A model generated the notes under the pieces. It saw nothing but the letters and a program-made list of their open reading frames with translations, had not been told where the DNA came from and did no database searches. A DNA stretch of 64,000 bases from Flammeovirgaceae bacterium 311 (GTDB lineage: Bacteria; Bacteroidota; Bacteroidia; Cytophagales; Cyclobacteriaceae), in the NCBI GenBank assembly GCA_000597885.1, contig CP004371.1:5658001-5722000 (forward strand). The letters are read 5' to 3'. Below, in pieces: positions 38,827 to 49,089 of this stretch. The translations under genes were made by a program, and so were the position numbers. How positions within the stretch are numbered: the first letter of the stretch is position 1; every line of letters begins with the position of its first letter.

Positions 38827-39543
38827 ATGGAATCATTAAGGGGAAAAAATGCACTTGTAACCGGTGCAGGTAAAGGTATTGGCCGGGCCATAGCCGTAGC
38901 ACTGGCACAGGAGGGAGTCCATGTGGGTTTGCTGGCTAGAAGCGGCAGTCAGCTGAATGAGGTAGCCACAGAGGTAACCGCACAAGGTGTAAAAGCCTCC
39001 GTAGTAACGGCAGATGTGGCCGATATTACTGCTGTTAACGCAGCAGTAGAACAGGTTTTAAAGGATCTCGGCAGCATAGATATTTTAATTAACAATGCCG
39101 GAACGGCGAGCTTTGGAAAGTTTCTGGAGCTGGCACCTGAGGAGTGGGAGCGGAATGTAAAGGTAAATCTCTTCGGTGTTTACTATACCACCCGGGCTGT
39201 GCTGCCTGGTATGATAGAGCGCCAGCAGGGCGATATCATCAATATTTCTTCTACAGCAGGCCAGCGAGGTGCTGCTGTTACAAGTGCATACAGTGCCTCG
39301 AAATTCGGATTGATGGGATTAACCGAATCTTTAATGCAGGAGGTGCGAAAACATAACATACGGGTAAGTGCTTTAACCCCCAGTACAGTGGTTACCGAAT
39401 TAGCATACAGCCAGAACCTGATCGGGGGAGATCCGGAGCGGGTTATGCACCCCGAAGATCTTGCAGAGCTGATGATTGCACAGCTAAAGCTCAACCGCCG
39501 TGTTTTTATCAAAGAGGCGGGCATGTGGTCTACCAATCCCTAA
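38827..39543 (+). CDS. Short-chain dehydrogenase/reductase (3-ketoacyl-ACP-reductase-like)
   Basis: 238 residues from the ATG at 38827 ([13 protein letters not shown]), giving the usual SDR N-terminus. An upstream ATG at 38812 would add five residues. Classical SDR features: cofactor loop [14 protein letters not shown] near 86, catalytic Ser in INISSTAGQ, and YSASK with Tyr and Lys. Arg in LLARSG suggests NADP(H). Substrate unknown. Monocistronic, divergent from feoA. Confidence 0.9.
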   Translation: MESLRGKNALVTGAGKGIGRAIAVALAQEGVHVGLLARSGSQLNEVATEVTAQGVKASVVTADVADITAVNAAVEQVLKDLGSIDILINNAGTASFGKFLELAPEEWERNVKVNLFGVYYTTRAVLPGMIERQQGDIINISSTAGQRGAAVTSAYSASKFGLMGLTESLMQEVRKHNIRVSALTPSTVVTELAYSQNLIGGDPERVMHPEDLAELMIAQLKLNRRVFIKEAGMWSTNP

Positions 39544-39634
39544 GTGCAGCTAATTTAAACAGTATATGCTCCGTTAGGTTAATTTACATCAGGATATCTA
39601 AATGTTTAATTCCTTCTTTTACAGCCATCAAACT

Positions 39635-41284
39635 ATGATAGGAGACTTATGGTATAAGAATGCAGTCATCTACAGCCTGGACCTTGAAACTTTCATGGAC
39701 CTGAACGCAGATGGCATTGGCGATTTCGAAGGCCTGACAAGGCGCCTCGATTACCTGCACGCAATGGGTGTTGATACCGTGTGGCTGGCGCCATTTCAGC
39801 CTACACCTAACCGGGATAATGGTTACGATGTTAAAGATTACTACGGAGTAGATCCCCGGCATGGCTCCAGCGGAAATTTTGTGGAATTTATGCACCAGGC
39901 TAAAAAGCGAGGTATCAAAGTAATCATAGACCTGGTGGTGAACCACACTTCAGATGAGCATCACTGGTTTCAGGATTCACGGAGCAGTGAAGATGCAAAA
40001 CACCGCGACTGGTATGTATGGTCTAAAAAGAAACCCGACGACTGGGATGAGGGCATGGTATTTCCCGGGGTTCAGGACAGAACCTGGACTTACGACAAAA
40101 AAGCCAAAGCCTATTATCATCACCGCTTTTATCAATTTCAGCCAGACCTGAACATAGACAATCCCGAGGTGCGAGAAGAAATTACCCGCATCATAGGATT
40201 CTGGCTTGAACTGGGTGTGGCAGGCTTTCGGGTAGATGCAGTTCCATTTTTACTGGAAACACAGAATCCGGGAGAAACCAGCAAAGAAATCAGGTTTGAA
40301 TACCTGCGCGAAATTCGCAGATTTTTACAATGGCGGAAAGGCAATGCTATTTTGCTGGGGGAGGCAAACGTATCGCCGGAAGAAACCAAAGATTACTTTG
40401 GTTTTGAAGGAAACGGCATCCATATGATGTTCAACTTCTATGTAAACCAGTACCTGTTTTATGCGCTTGCTACAGCCGAAACCAAGCCCCTGATCAAAGC
40501 ACTGGAGGAAACCCGCAATACCTTACCCGCCAACCAATGGGCTCATTTTTTGCGTAACCACGATGAACTTGACCTGGGCAGGCTTAGCGAAGAGGAACGT
40601 AAAAAGGTGTTTGCCCGCTTTGCTCCTGAAAAACATATGCAGTTGTATGACAGGGGCATCCGCCGGCGCGTAGCTACCATGCTGGGGAACAGGCAACAGA
40701 CTGAACTGGCATACAGCCTTATATTTTCTTTACCGGGAGCTCCTGTTATTCGCTATGGCGATGAGATAAACATGGGCGATAACCTGGAGCTGGAAGAGAG
40801 AAATGCAGTACGTACCCCTATGCAGTGGTCGGATGGTCCGCAGGCAGGTTTTTCCAAAGCAGAAAAACTGGTTCACCCTGTAATTGATAGCGGGCCTTAT
40901 GCTTATCAGCATGTAAACGTAGAAAATCAGCGCCGTACTCCTGATTCAATGCTCAACTGGATGACCACCCTGATCCGTTTACGGCAGGAGTGTACCGAAA
41001 TAGGTTGGGGGGACTGGCAGATTATGGAAACCGGCGTTGAACAGGTGCTCTGCATGCATTATAACTGGAAGGGCAGCTCACTGGTGATATTGCACAACTT
41101 CGATGAAAAAGCCCATGAAGTAAGCCTGAAGCTGGAGCGCGATGAAGAAACAAAGCTTGTAGACCTGATGGTTGACTACGTAAGTGTTGCCGAAGGCAAA
41201 GGAATGCATAAAATAACACTGGATGCATATGGATACCGCTGGTTCCGGGCAGGTGATCTTAAACATTTATTTCACAAAGAGTAA
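39635..41284 (+). CDS. GH13 alpha-glucanotransferase/trehalose-synthase-like enzyme
   Basis: 549 residues from the ATG at 39635 (MIGDLWYKNAVIY), which matches the start of trehalose synthases. The ATG at 39602 would add 11 unlike residues. GH13 regions: DLVVNHTSD; nucleophile Asp201 in GFRVDAVPF; acid/base Glu243 in LLGEANV; Asp310 in RNHDELD. NRDNGYDVKDYYGVDPR and ERNAVRTPMQWS match subfamily 16 (TreS), which interconverts maltose and trehalose. No maltokinase domain is fused. Specificity is inference. Confidence 0.85.
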   Translation: MIGDLWYKNAVIYSLDLETFMDLNADGIGDFEGLTRRLDYLHAMGVDTVWLAPFQPTPNRDNGYDVKDYYGVDPRHGSSGNFVEFMHQAKKRGIKVIIDLVVNHTSDEHHWFQDSRSSEDAKHRDWYVWSKKKPDDWDEGMVFPGVQDRTWTYDKKAKAYYHHRFYQFQPDLNIDNPEVREEITRIIGFWLELGVAGFRVDAVPFLLETQNPGETSKEIRFEYLREIRRFLQWRKGNAILLGEANVSPEETKDYFGFEGNGIHMMFNFYVNQYLFYALATAETKPLIKALEETRNTLPANQWAHFLRNHDELDLGRLSEEERKKVFARFAPEKHMQLYDRGIRRRVATMLGNRQQTELAYSLIFSLPGAPVIRYGDEINMGDNLELEERNAVRTPMQWSDGPQAGFSKAEKLVHPVIDSGPYAYQHVNVENQRRTPDSMLNWMTTLIRLRQECTEIGWGDWQIMETGVEQVLCMHYNWKGSSLVILHNFDEKAHEVSLKLERDEETKLVDLMVDYVSVAEGKGMHKITLDAYGYRWFRAGDLKHLFHKE

Positions 41285-41363
41285 GAGGGTATAGGGTGCA
41301 GGTATATTCTTATCGGTAAGTTTGCTAAGCGGCACCCCATAAAACCCTGTTTTATATTAAACT

Positions 41364-41408
41364 TAAAAAACCACAGCCACGGAATTTTCCGGGACTGTGG
41401 TTTTTTTA
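41364..41408. terminator. Hairpin terminator between convergent genes
   Basis: AAAAAACCACAG…CTGTGGTTTTTT with an inner GGAATTTTCC stem. Lies between the GH13 gene and the minus-strand SDR gene and can serve both. Confidence 0.88.
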
Positions 41409-41443
41409 ATATGCATGGATTGCGGTTGTTAAACAGCTTGTGC

Positions 41444-42259
41444 TTAGGACTTGCTCTTTTCCTTATCCTTAGGCTCCATTTGTTTGTGCATGGCCTTTGC
41501 TGCCAGATTATCAGACATTAGCTTGGTACCGGCTACCATGGCCTTGTTCTTCAGGCCCGATATTATTTTTTCGTCGCCTGACATGAGGGCTTCATAACCA
41601 TCTTTGGCCACTTTTGCCGGATCAGCCAGGCTGCCATCCTGTACCATTTTAGAGTTTTCCATATCGGCTTTGTAGAAGAAGTCTGTATCGGTAGCTCCCG
41701 GTAAGAGGTAGGTAATGGTTACTTTGCTGCCTTTGGTCTTGATCTCTTCCTGAATAGCCTCTGTAAAAGAGGTAATGAAAGCTTTGGTGCCATGGTACAC
41801 TGCCTGCAGAGGCCCTGGCACTTCGCCTGCTATTGAGGATACCATTAAAATCTTTCCTTCGTTTCGCGCTACCATTTCTTTCAGATACTTTTTGGTAAAG
41901 CTTAGGTAAGCGCCAATATTCAGCTGAATGATGTCCAGCTCCCTGCTGATATCAGTGTCAACAAATTCTCCATACTGGCCCTGTGCCGCATTATTTACCA
42001 GCACATCTACCTGAATTCCTTTGGCTTTGATTTCATCATATACCTCAAAAGGGGCATTTCGCTCAAAAAGATCTTTGGCAATGCCTACCACCTCAATGCC
42101 ATACTGCTGTTTCAGCTCGGCGGCAGTGTTATTAAGCTCCTGCTGGCTGCGGGCCACAATAATGAGGTTGTACTGGTCTTTAGCAAATAACCTGGCCAAC
42201 TCCAGCCCAATTCCCTGTGTTGCTCCTGTAATCAGGGCATATTTTTTATGATCAGTCAT
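41444..42259 (-). CDS. Short-chain dehydrogenase, DltE/YqjQ type
   Basis: 271 residues. TGATQGIGLELARLFA cofactor loop, NNAAQGQYGEF, Ser in MVSSIAGEVPGP, and YHGTKAF catalytic Tyr/Lys. The C-terminal charged tail (KQMEPKDKEKSKS) is unusual for size-typical SDRs. Substrate unknown. Single gene. Confidence 0.88.
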   Translation of the reverse strand: MTDHKKYALITGATQGIGLELARLFAKDQYNLIIVARSQQELNNTAAELKQQYGIEVVGIAKDLFERNAPFEVYDEIKAKGIQVDVLVNNAAQGQYGEFVDTDISRELDIIQLNIGAYLSFTKKYLKEMVARNEGKILMVSSIAGEVPGPLQAVYHGTKAFITSFTEAIQEEIKTKGSKVTITYLLPGATDTDFFYKADMENSKMVQDGSLADPAKVAKDGYEALMSGDEKIISGLKNKAMVAGTKLMSDNLAAKAMHKQMEPKDKEKSKS

Positions 42260-42586
42260 AGTTCTATGAGTTATAAGTGTGTAAGGATGTCTACGAAACC
42301 ACTAAGGCATGGTTTAACTGCATATCTTCAGACATCCGGAATGATCTGGTACAACACTTAAGTGATCATGATTGCGGTAATGCATCAGATCGTGCACAAC
42401 CATATGGCTGTTAAGGTTCTGTAGGGCTTAAAACCAGCAACAGTAGTTATGGGATGAATGCAATTTCAGAAGATAGCGTGAAGTAACTGTATTGGTCAGA
42501 GCCGGCATGCATGGGTGAAGCAGAGATCAATTAAGCTGAATGAATGCCTTCCCGTTCACTATTGAAAATAGAGCAAGCTGCGGGGC
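42260..42586. other. Intergenic, 327 bp
   Basis: Between the SDR start and the stop of the receiver gene. No gene, repeat or clear hairpin seen. It presumably holds the SDR promoter. Confidence 0.4.
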
Positions 42587-43018
42587 CTAACCCCTGGCAA
42601 ACATGCTCTTGTTAAAGTTTACAACAACCTCCTGAATTTTCTCCTGCGTCAGGGGTTTATTCAGAAAACCCTGAATATGGTATTTTTTCGCCTTCTCCAT
42701 GTCTCTGGCATCCCAGGAGGCAGTGAGCAGAACTATAAAAAGGCGCTCTACTTCAATTTCAGGATAGTTTTCGAGACGCTCCAGGAATTCAAATGCATTC
42801 AGAAAAGGCAGGTTCAGGTCCAGGAAAATCAGTTCCGGGCACGCCTCTTCTCCGGCCATTCGGTTGCGGCACTGGTTTTTTAAGTATGCAAGTGCGCTTT
42901 CCTCGTCGTCGAGACATTGAATATTTTCAGCAACCTGCATTTCTTCAACAATAGATTTGTTTAGAAAGCAGGTGATTTCATCGTCCTCTATGAATAAAAC
43001 GTTGCTTATCTTCTTCAT
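42587..43018 (-). CDS. Stand-alone CheY-like receiver protein
   Basis: 143 residues, receiver only. Acidic pocket EDDE near 11, phospho-acceptor Asp in LIFLDLNLPF near 66, Thr in VLLTAS, Lys in FLNKPLT. Of the Bacteroidota type in which a loop with CPELIFLDLN precedes the Asp. No output domain, so it acts by protein contact. It follows a related receiver gene (43078-43614) at 59 bp and is probably co-transcribed. No kinase is adjacent. Confidence 0.92.
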   Translation of the reverse strand: MKKISNVLFIEDDEITCFLNKSIVEEMQVAENIQCLDDEESALAYLKNQCRNRMAGEEACPELIFLDLNLPFLNAFEFLERLENYPEIEVERLFIVLLTASWDARDMEKAKKYHIQGFLNKPLTQEKIQEVVVNFNKSMFARG

Positions 43019-43077
43019 GATGATAGTTAAAAAAATAGTGGTGGATCCTTAGCTCAGCATTTGATCCCACTGTTAAC

Positions 43078-43614
43078 TTATTTTAATTTATTTTCCTTGA
43101 GGGGATTTACAGCACCAGCGGGTCTGTCGGTCGAATGGCGATCTGGCGGCAGCGTGTTGTTTGGTTTTTCCTTCTGTTCCGAATTTTTTTGCTGAAGGCG
43201 TTCCATGAAACCTTCCAGAATTCCATTGATTTTGGCTTCAGTCAATGGTTTGATCAGATAGCCATAAACGTTATAGTTGTTTGCCTTTTCCAGATCTTTC
43301 TGGTGCATTGAGGTGGTAAGCACAACAATTTTTTCAGCACTAAAGGATTCACAACCTTTAGTTTCTCTGAGCTTTTCCAGTACTTCAAAACCGTCAACAC
43401 CTGGCATATTCAAATCCAGAAAAATCAGGTCCGGGCAAGCATTGGGCGTGGCATCCGGATTGCAGCAACCGTTCTGCAGATATTCAATGGCCGATTTTCC
43501 ATCGTTTATACATGCTACTGTTTGCGCTACCTTCATCTCTTCCAGCATTACCCTGTTAATCCAGCTGCAGATAGCATCATCATCTACTAATAATATACTA
43601 TTTAATTTCTTCAT
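43078..43614 (-). CDS. Stand-alone CheY-like receiver protein with C-terminal tail
   Basis: 178 residues. Receiver 1-140 with DDDA pocket, Asp in LIFLDLNMPG near 65, Thr in VVLTTS, Lys in YLIKPLT. The remaining 35 residues are polar and disordered-looking (QKNSEQKEKPNNTLPPDRH). Paralogue of the next gene downstream. Partner kinases unknown. Confidence 0.92.
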   Translation of the reverse strand: MKKLNSILLVDDDAICSWINRVMLEEMKVAQTVACINDGKSAIEYLQNGCCNPDATPNACPDLIFLDLNMPGVDGFEVLEKLRETKGCESFSAEKIVVLTTSMHQKDLEKANNYNVYGYLIKPLTEAKINGILEGFMERLQQKNSEQKEKPNNTLPPDRHSTDRPAGAVNPLKENKLK

Positions 43615-44000
43615 TTAAAGTTACTCCAGATCCCTACTCCTTGTCTATATCCTACCTTACCTTCTGTGTTTTTATGCATTGGCTGAGCTATTTGCAACAG
43701 ATGGCAAAGCAACTGCTAGAAAGAACAGCTACCTCTTTAACGGGAATTCTGGGCTAAGGCTGCAAGCAAAATGGATTTTTTTAACAATTACATCATCTTG
43801 CCTGGTAATCAGCCAGTTCTTGAGCAGGCTGGCACTGCCAATAAATCATAAATAGCCTTACCAGAGCCGTTTATGGCTATTCAATTAATTCTTTAGTTCT
43901 GATAAAAATATTGTTGAATTTCAGGAGAGGGGCATGGAAATGAGCGGTAGGTCCTGATAAAGGCTCAGGCAGGAGCAGGAGTTTACAGCGGCGCAAGGGT
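43615..44000. other. Intergenic, 386 bp
   Basis: Upstream of the receiver pair and downstream of the peroxiredoxin-like gene. No coding frame or structured element recognised. Confidence 0.4.
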
Positions 44001-44561
44001 TTATACTGCCACCAGATCGGACGCTGCAAATGCTTTGATATGTTCTAAGTGCATGCGGTCGTTGAGGCGCTGGGAATAATGGAAATCTCTGATCACCAGT
44101 CCGGGCTCCAGTAAGAACTCAGCAGGCATGGTGCTGATAGATTCGCCATCGGCCATAGGGTGCATGGGCACTCCTGCTAATTTTGCTTTGATGGCTGTTT
44201 GTACAAAGGTGGTCATGTGGCTGATGGCAGATTTGTAGCCGGAGCTTTCCAGGCCATAGGCATTGTACCACACTTTATCCGGATCTGAGATGATGGGGAT
44301 GGGGGAAATTCCCTGGTGAAAGCTGCTTCTGAGAATGATGTTTTCTTTTGATTCGAAAAAGAAGATCATTTCCAGACCTTTGGCTTTCAGCTCTTCGTGT
44401 GCTTTGGAAAGCGTGTGCACCCGCAAATTACAAAACGGGCAGCCAGCATGCCTGAAAAAAGCGAGCAGCACTTTTTTGTTGCTGTACTCATTCAGGTCAA
44501 TGGTTCTGCCAAATACATCTTTAAGCTTAAAGCCTGGGGCATTCATGTTTTTCTGTATCAT
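44001..44561 (-). CDS. Peroxiredoxin-like (AhpC/TSA-type redoxin) protein
   Basis: 186 residues from the ATG at 44561 (MIQKNMNAPGFKL). A more upstream ATG at 44603 adds a hydrophobic stretch unlike the family. Thioredoxin fold with VLLAFFRHAGCPFCNLRVH, a CxxC active site at the usual place, then MIFFFESKENI and PIPIISDPDKVWYNAYG. Probably reduces peroxides or acts as a thiol reductase in the cytosol. Close to the SDR gene upstream but separated by about 150 bp. Confidence 0.85.
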   Translation of the reverse strand: MIQKNMNAPGFKLKDVFGRTIDLNEYSNKKVLLAFFRHAGCPFCNLRVHTLSKAHEELKAKGLEMIFFFESKENIILRSSFHQGISPIPIISDPDKVWYNAYGLESSGYKSAISHMTTFVQTAIKAKLAGVPMHPMADGESISTMPAEFLLEPGLVIRDFHYSQRLNDRMHLEHIKAFAASDLVAV

Positions 44562-44717
44562 GGCGAAGAGTAAAGTAACAGGTATGGTCAATTTCAGCGG
44601 CATAGGCTTAAACCCACTGCCAACTGCTGGTAAACTTACGAATTCTCCAGCCTATCCTCTTTTCAGTTTTTCGCCATGTAATAAAATAAACATTAAAAAT
44701 AAGTTCTTCAGCCAGAA

Positions 44718-45533
44718 TTAGACGCCCGAAAAAGCACTGAACCCTCCGTCTACAGGAACAGAAACACCCGTTACAAAACGAGAGGCATCGCTGCAAAGCC
44801 AAAGCAGGGTGCCTGTCAGGTCGTCGGGCTCTCCAAAGCGGTTCATGGGGGTGTGTTCTTTGATGGTGTTGCCCCTGCTGGTAAGGCTACCATCGGTATT
44901 GGTTAGCAGAGAACGGTTTTGCTCGGTCAGGAAAAAACCGGGTGTGATGGCATTTACCCGGAAGCCTTCACCGAACTTATGGGCCAGCTCTACGGCCAGC
45001 CACTGGGTATAGTTGTCGATAGCTGCCTTGGCAGAAGAATAGCCCATCACCCGTGTAAGTGGATTTTGCGCCGATACTGAAGAGATGTTGATGATATTAC
45101 CTTTTTTATTTGAAATCATCAGTGGTAAAAATGCCTGGACAGGTAAAACAGTGCCCAGGTAATTTAATTCCATTACTTTCTTAACCGCATCGGCCGAAAG
45201 ATCTAAAACAGATTGATCGGGACCAATAGTAGCCCCGGGCAGGTTGCCACCAGCCACATTCAGGAGTATATCAACTTTCCCCCATTGCTGAGCCACACTT
45301 TCGCGTACTTTGGCCAGCGCGGCTTCGTCGAGCACATCTGCCACCAGTGCAAAAGCCTGCAGGCCCTTGTTCTGTAACTCATCCACAAAAGCATTAACCT
45401 TACTTTCATTTCTGCCCAATATGCCTACAATGGCGCCTGCTTTGGCCAGGCTGCCGGCCATGACTGTTCCCAGTACACCAGTTGCGCCTGTTATTACTAT
45501 TACCTTGTCTTTAACTGAAAAATTCGGGTTCAT
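44718..45533 (-). CDS. Short-chain dehydrogenase, D-mannonate/fructuronate-reductase-like
   Basis: 271 residues. TGATGVLGTVMAGSLAKAG loop, LLNVAGGNLPGATIGPDQ, Ser in INISSVSAQNPLT, YSSAKAA catalytic pair, then FRVNAITPGFFLTEQNRSLL and GVSVPVDGGFSAFSGV. The last two blocks match SDR-type mannonate oxidoreductases used in hexuronate catabolism. Other uronate-pathway genes are not adjacent, so the substrate is inferred. Confidence 0.85.
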   Translation of the reverse strand: MNPNFSVKDKVIVITGATGVLGTVMAGSLAKAGAIVGILGRNESKVNAFVDELQNKGLQAFALVADVLDEAALAKVRESVAQQWGKVDILLNVAGGNLPGATIGPDQSVLDLSADAVKKVMELNYLGTVLPVQAFLPLMISNKKGNIINISSVSAQNPLTRVMGYSSAKAAIDNYTQWLAVELAHKFGEGFRVNAITPGFFLTEQNRSLLTNTDGSLTSRGNTIKEHTPMNRFGEPDDLTGTLLWLCSDASRFVTGVSVPVDGGFSAFSGV

Positions 45534-45961
45534 CTTTTATTGGGTTTAATGGATGAGTGGCGCTGTTTGAGTTGTGATAGCTGTACAGCTGCCTGGATCA
45601 ATGGAGAGCAAAATTTCATCCCCTGATTCAATCAACCTCTGTTTTAGCTGTAGCACAGCATACAAAAGCCTAAAAATAGTGAGTAAATATTAGTTTAATA
45701 GCTGAAAAAGTAAAATCTATACTGGAAATTTAAGTGCTACTGCTCCAGTTTAACCCTACCAGAACAGCATAGATATTTAAAAATAATTATATGTTGAATT
45801 GGATTGTTACTAAATTTTGGCAATGCAGGCAAAGTTTAGTAAACTAGACGGAGCATCAGGAAAGGCACAGCTACATCCCTCATATCTTGCCAGCCCGGGA
45901 TGCTCTGCTTCTCTGAGAGCAGCAATTTTAATGATCATTTACATTAAATATAACAGACTCT
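45534..45961. other. Intergenic, 428 bp, divergent promoter region
   Basis: Separates the minus-strand SDR and the plus-strand GH36 gene, so it should hold both promoters. No gene seen. No clear operator palindrome noticed. Confidence 0.4.
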
Positions 45962-48049
45962 GTGACAGTTTTTCTGTGGCTCAAAACATTCGCATTGCTG
46001 GTTTTACTGTCACTGCCGGTTTGTGCGCAGCAGGCAGAGCTACAGCAGCTAAAGGCCTATCTGCAAAACGATACCCTCTACTTAGAAAATAATGCTATAC
46101 AGCAGGCTTACCGCTGGAACGGGGGCAATCTGGCCCTTATTTACTTTCGCAACAGGCAGAATCCTAAACAGGAAATAAGGCTGGAACAGCAGCCACTGCC
46201 GGATCTTTACCTGCCGGGAGAAAATATGAACGCAACCGGCGGGAGCTTACAAACAAGCTGGAAACGTCGTTTTGCAGCAGAACCACAGTACCTGGAGGTA
46301 ACTGTCAGCTATTCGCTGGGCGGGCTGGAGGTAAAGCGGGTGTTTGAGCTTTATCCGGACCTGGCAAGTGTGGCTACCCACTACTACTTGAGGGGTACTC
46401 CCCGTCAAAACAGCTGGTTAACTGCAGGCCCAAAGGCTGACGAACTGGCAATGATAGAAGCCATTACGGCCAGTTCAAATGAAGCTGGAACTGCCCGTAT
46501 AGGTCTTGTACCACTGGCTGGCACACACTGGCAGTTGAAAGCTATAAGCTTTAAACAGGCTACAGATCACAACAACACCCTGCTTCAGTCCAAGGAGTTC
46601 CTGGCTTACAGAAAGCCGGTTGCTTTTACGGCTAACCTGGTGCTGGCTCATAATAAAGCCAGGCAGGTGGGCTTTTGGATGCTCAAGGAAGCGCCTACGG
46701 CAGAAAGTCAGCAGGCGTATCCGGGGGCTGATTTTAGCCTGGACGAAACACTGGTGCAGCTGTTTGGCATAGGCGTAACTCCTGCAGATGTACAGGGGAA
46801 TGAGTGGGTACGGGGATATGGGTATGCTATGGGGCTTGCCGGTGCTGATGAAAATCAGCTACAGCAAAACCTTCGGCAATACCAGAAATCTATACGGGCC
46901 CTGCAGCCGCAGCGGGATGAAATGATCCTGATGAATACCTGGGGCGACCGCAGCAGAGACAGCCGTATGAACGAAGCTTTTATCCTGAATGAGATCAGGG
47001 CGGGCAAACGGCTGGGAATTACGCATCTGCAGCTGGATGATGGCTGGCAACAGGGCCTCTCCAAAAATTCAGCCAGCAAAGCAGGCCAGCGCTGGAATGA
47101 CTGGAGCCTGGAAGACTGGCAGCCTCACAGGGAACGTTTGCCGAATGGTTTTTCCAAAATAATAAAAGAAGCAAAAAGAGCAGGTGTGGAGCTTTGTTTG
47201 TGGTTCAATCCCAGTGGAGTAGATCACTACCGGCAGTGGGAGCGCGATGCAGATATCCTGATCAGTTACTATAAAAAATGGGGCATACGGGTTTTCAAAA
47301 TCGATGGTATCAATCTGAGCAGTATCCAATCTGAAGAAAACCTGCGCCGCATGTTCGAAAAAGTGATGGAGGCCAGTGAGGGACAGGCTGTCTTCAATGT
47401 TGACGTAACGGCAGGTAAACGCTTTGGCTACCACTACTTTACCGAATATGGCAATATCTTTCTGGAGAACCGCTATACCGACTGGGCCAATTATTACCCC
47501 CACCGCACCTTGCGTAACCTTTGGATGCTGTCGGCTTATGTGCCTGCAGAAAAATTGCAAATCGAGTGGCTGAATCCCTGGCGTAATGCCGATAAGTATG
47601 CGGCCGATGATCCCCTGGCGCCTGCTAAAATCCCTTTCGACTACCAGATGGCCGTAACATTTATGGCCCAGCCCCTGGCCTGGATGGAGGGCAGCAGTCT
47701 GCCCCCTGAAGCTTTTTCGCATTCCGCCACCCTCAAAGCATACAGAAACATCCAGCATGAGCTTCACCAGGGAGCTATTTTCCCGATTGGCAAAGAACCT
47801 GATGGCTTTAGCTGGACCGGTTTTCAGTCAATGAAAGGGAAAGAGGGCTTCCTGATGGTTTATCGCGAAGCCCATCCACATGATAAGCAACAGCTTGAAA
47901 CCTGGCTGGAGGAGGGCAGCAGTGTAAGACTGGAACCGGTACTGGGTGCAGGAGCAGCATCTGAACAGGTGGTTGAGCGGGGAGGAGTTATCACCCTAAG
48001 CCTTCCCGATAGGTTCACTTACTGCCTGTATAAGTACCGGGTGCTCTAA
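45962..48049 (+). CDS. GH36-type alpha-galactosidase-like glycosidase
   Basis: 695 residues, start GTG, directly followed by a signal peptide (FLWLKTFALLVLLSLPVCAQ), so it is periplasmic or outer-membrane exposed. GH36 features: LQLDDGWQQG near 360, LCLWFNPSGVD near 410, nucleophile Asp448 in FKIDGIN, probable acid Asp507 in NRYTDWANYYPH. The N-terminal 300 residues form the usual beta-sandwich. Expected to remove alpha-galactosyl groups. Exact substrate unknown. Confidence 0.85.
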   Translation: MTVFLWLKTFALLVLLSLPVCAQQAELQQLKAYLQNDTLYLENNAIQQAYRWNGGNLALIYFRNRQNPKQEIRLEQQPLPDLYLPGENMNATGGSLQTSWKRRFAAEPQYLEVTVSYSLGGLEVKRVFELYPDLASVATHYYLRGTPRQNSWLTAGPKADELAMIEAITASSNEAGTARIGLVPLAGTHWQLKAISFKQATDHNNTLLQSKEFLAYRKPVAFTANLVLAHNKARQVGFWMLKEAPTAESQQAYPGADFSLDETLVQLFGIGVTPADVQGNEWVRGYGYAMGLAGADENQLQQNLRQYQKSIRALQPQRDEMILMNTWGDRSRDSRMNEAFILNEIRAGKRLGITHLQLDDGWQQGLSKNSASKAGQRWNDWSLEDWQPHRERLPNGFSKIIKEAKRAGVELCLWFNPSGVDHYRQWERDADILISYYKKWGIRVFKIDGINLSSIQSEENLRRMFEKVMEASEGQAVFNVDVTAGKRFGYHYFTEYGNIFLENRYTDWANYYPHRTLRNLWMLSAYVPAEKLQIEWLNPWRNADKYAADDPLAPAKIPFDYQMAVTFMAQPLAWMEGSSLPPEAFSHSATLKAYRNIQHELHQGAIFPIGKEPDGFSWTGFQSMKGKEGFLMVYREAHPHDKQQLETWLEEGSSVRLEPVLGAGAASEQVVERGGVITLSLPDRFTYCLYKYRVL

Positions 48050-48456
48050 GCCTCCTGACCTGCCTCACCCGCAGAAGTGGGTGAGCTCCTTTTCAGCATT
48101 TCTTCTCAGGCTCTGGTTCAGCCTTCAGTTTAAGGTTTTAGCTCCGGGTTTTGCCCTTACATGATATCAGATATAGTAATGGAATGAGGATCGGGAAACA
48201 TCCTGCTTATATATAAGTTTATAAACATTCCTCATTAGTAAAACTATTGCAGTATGACCCAAACTTTTATGGGGCTATAGCATTTAAATAATCAGGCATA
48301 CCAGGCTTCGGATTCCGGATAGGCCGTTTCTACGAAAAGGCGTTGTTTACAACAGGCCTGCGCAAAAGCTCGGCGAGCAGTATCTGACTTTTCCGGATCC
48401 GGATGGTTTATAGCTCACGTAACTGCTCCCGGGCTTATCCAAAGTATTAGTAACTT
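48050..48456. other. Intergenic, 407 bp, with a small hairpin after the GH36 gene
   Basis: CTCACCC-GCAGAAGT-GGGTGAG at 48064-48085, followed by CTCCTTTT, is a modest terminator. Nothing else recognisable before the esterase gene. Confidence 0.5.
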
Positions 48457-49089
48457 ATGTATACACACAACGCTAAACCCCTGCTTGCCCTCGGCAGCCC
48501 ACTGCAGGAAACTAATAAGGCCCTGATTCTGATACATGGCAGGGGTGCCTCTGCCAGAGATATACTTTCCCTGGGGCAGGCCCTGGAGGTAGAAGATTTT
48601 ACCCTCTTTGCCCCTGAAGCAACTAATAACAGCTGGTATCCCTACAGCTTCATGGCGCCCACCAGCCAAAATCAGCCGGCGCTGGATTCTGCCCTGCAGC
48701 TGCTGGACAGCACTGTGCATGAAATAATGGCACAGGGGGTAACGGGCAGCAATATCTACATTGCCGGGTTTTCCCAGGGAGCCTGCCTTGCTTTGGAATA
48801 TACCACCCGCCATGCACAACGCTGGGGAGGCATAGCAGCTTTTACTGGTGGGCTGATTGGCAAAAGCCTTGATCATGAAAACTACAAAGGAAGCTTCGAG
48901 CAAACGCCTGTATTCATCAGCACCGGCGATCCCGACCCGCATGTGCCTTTGAGTCGGGTAGAGGAAACTAAGAAAATAATGGAAAGTATGGGTGCACAGC
49001 TTAGCCTGAAAGTCTTCAGGGGGCGTCCGCATACAATCCTGCAGGAGGAGGTGGACCTTGCCAACAGGCTGATCTTTAACCCAAAATAA
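48457..49089 (+). CDS. Phospholipase/carboxylesterase (YpfH/Abhydrolase_2 type)
   Basis: 210 residues, alpha/beta-hydrolase. LILIHGRGASARD oxyanion loop, nucleophile Ser106 in GFSQGACLA, Asp in GDPDPHVPL, His in GRPHTIL. No signal peptide, so cytosolic. The family hydrolyses short acyl esters or lysophospholipids. Stands alone. Confidence 0.9.
   Translation: MYTHNAKPLLALGSPLQETNKALILIHGRGASARDILSLGQALEVEDFTLFAPEATNNSWYPYSFMAPTSQNQPALDSALQLLDSTVHEIMAQGVTGSNIYIAGFSQGACLALEYTTRHAQRWGGIAAFTGGLIGKSLDHENYKGSFEQTPVFISTGDPDPHVPLSRVEETKKIMESMGAQLSLKVFRGRPHTILQEEVDLANRLIFNPK

Noticed and set aside
44561-44603. Signal peptide on the peroxiredoxin-like protein
   Set aside because: The upstream extension is only mildly hydrophobic, and the second ATG gives a normal family N-terminus.
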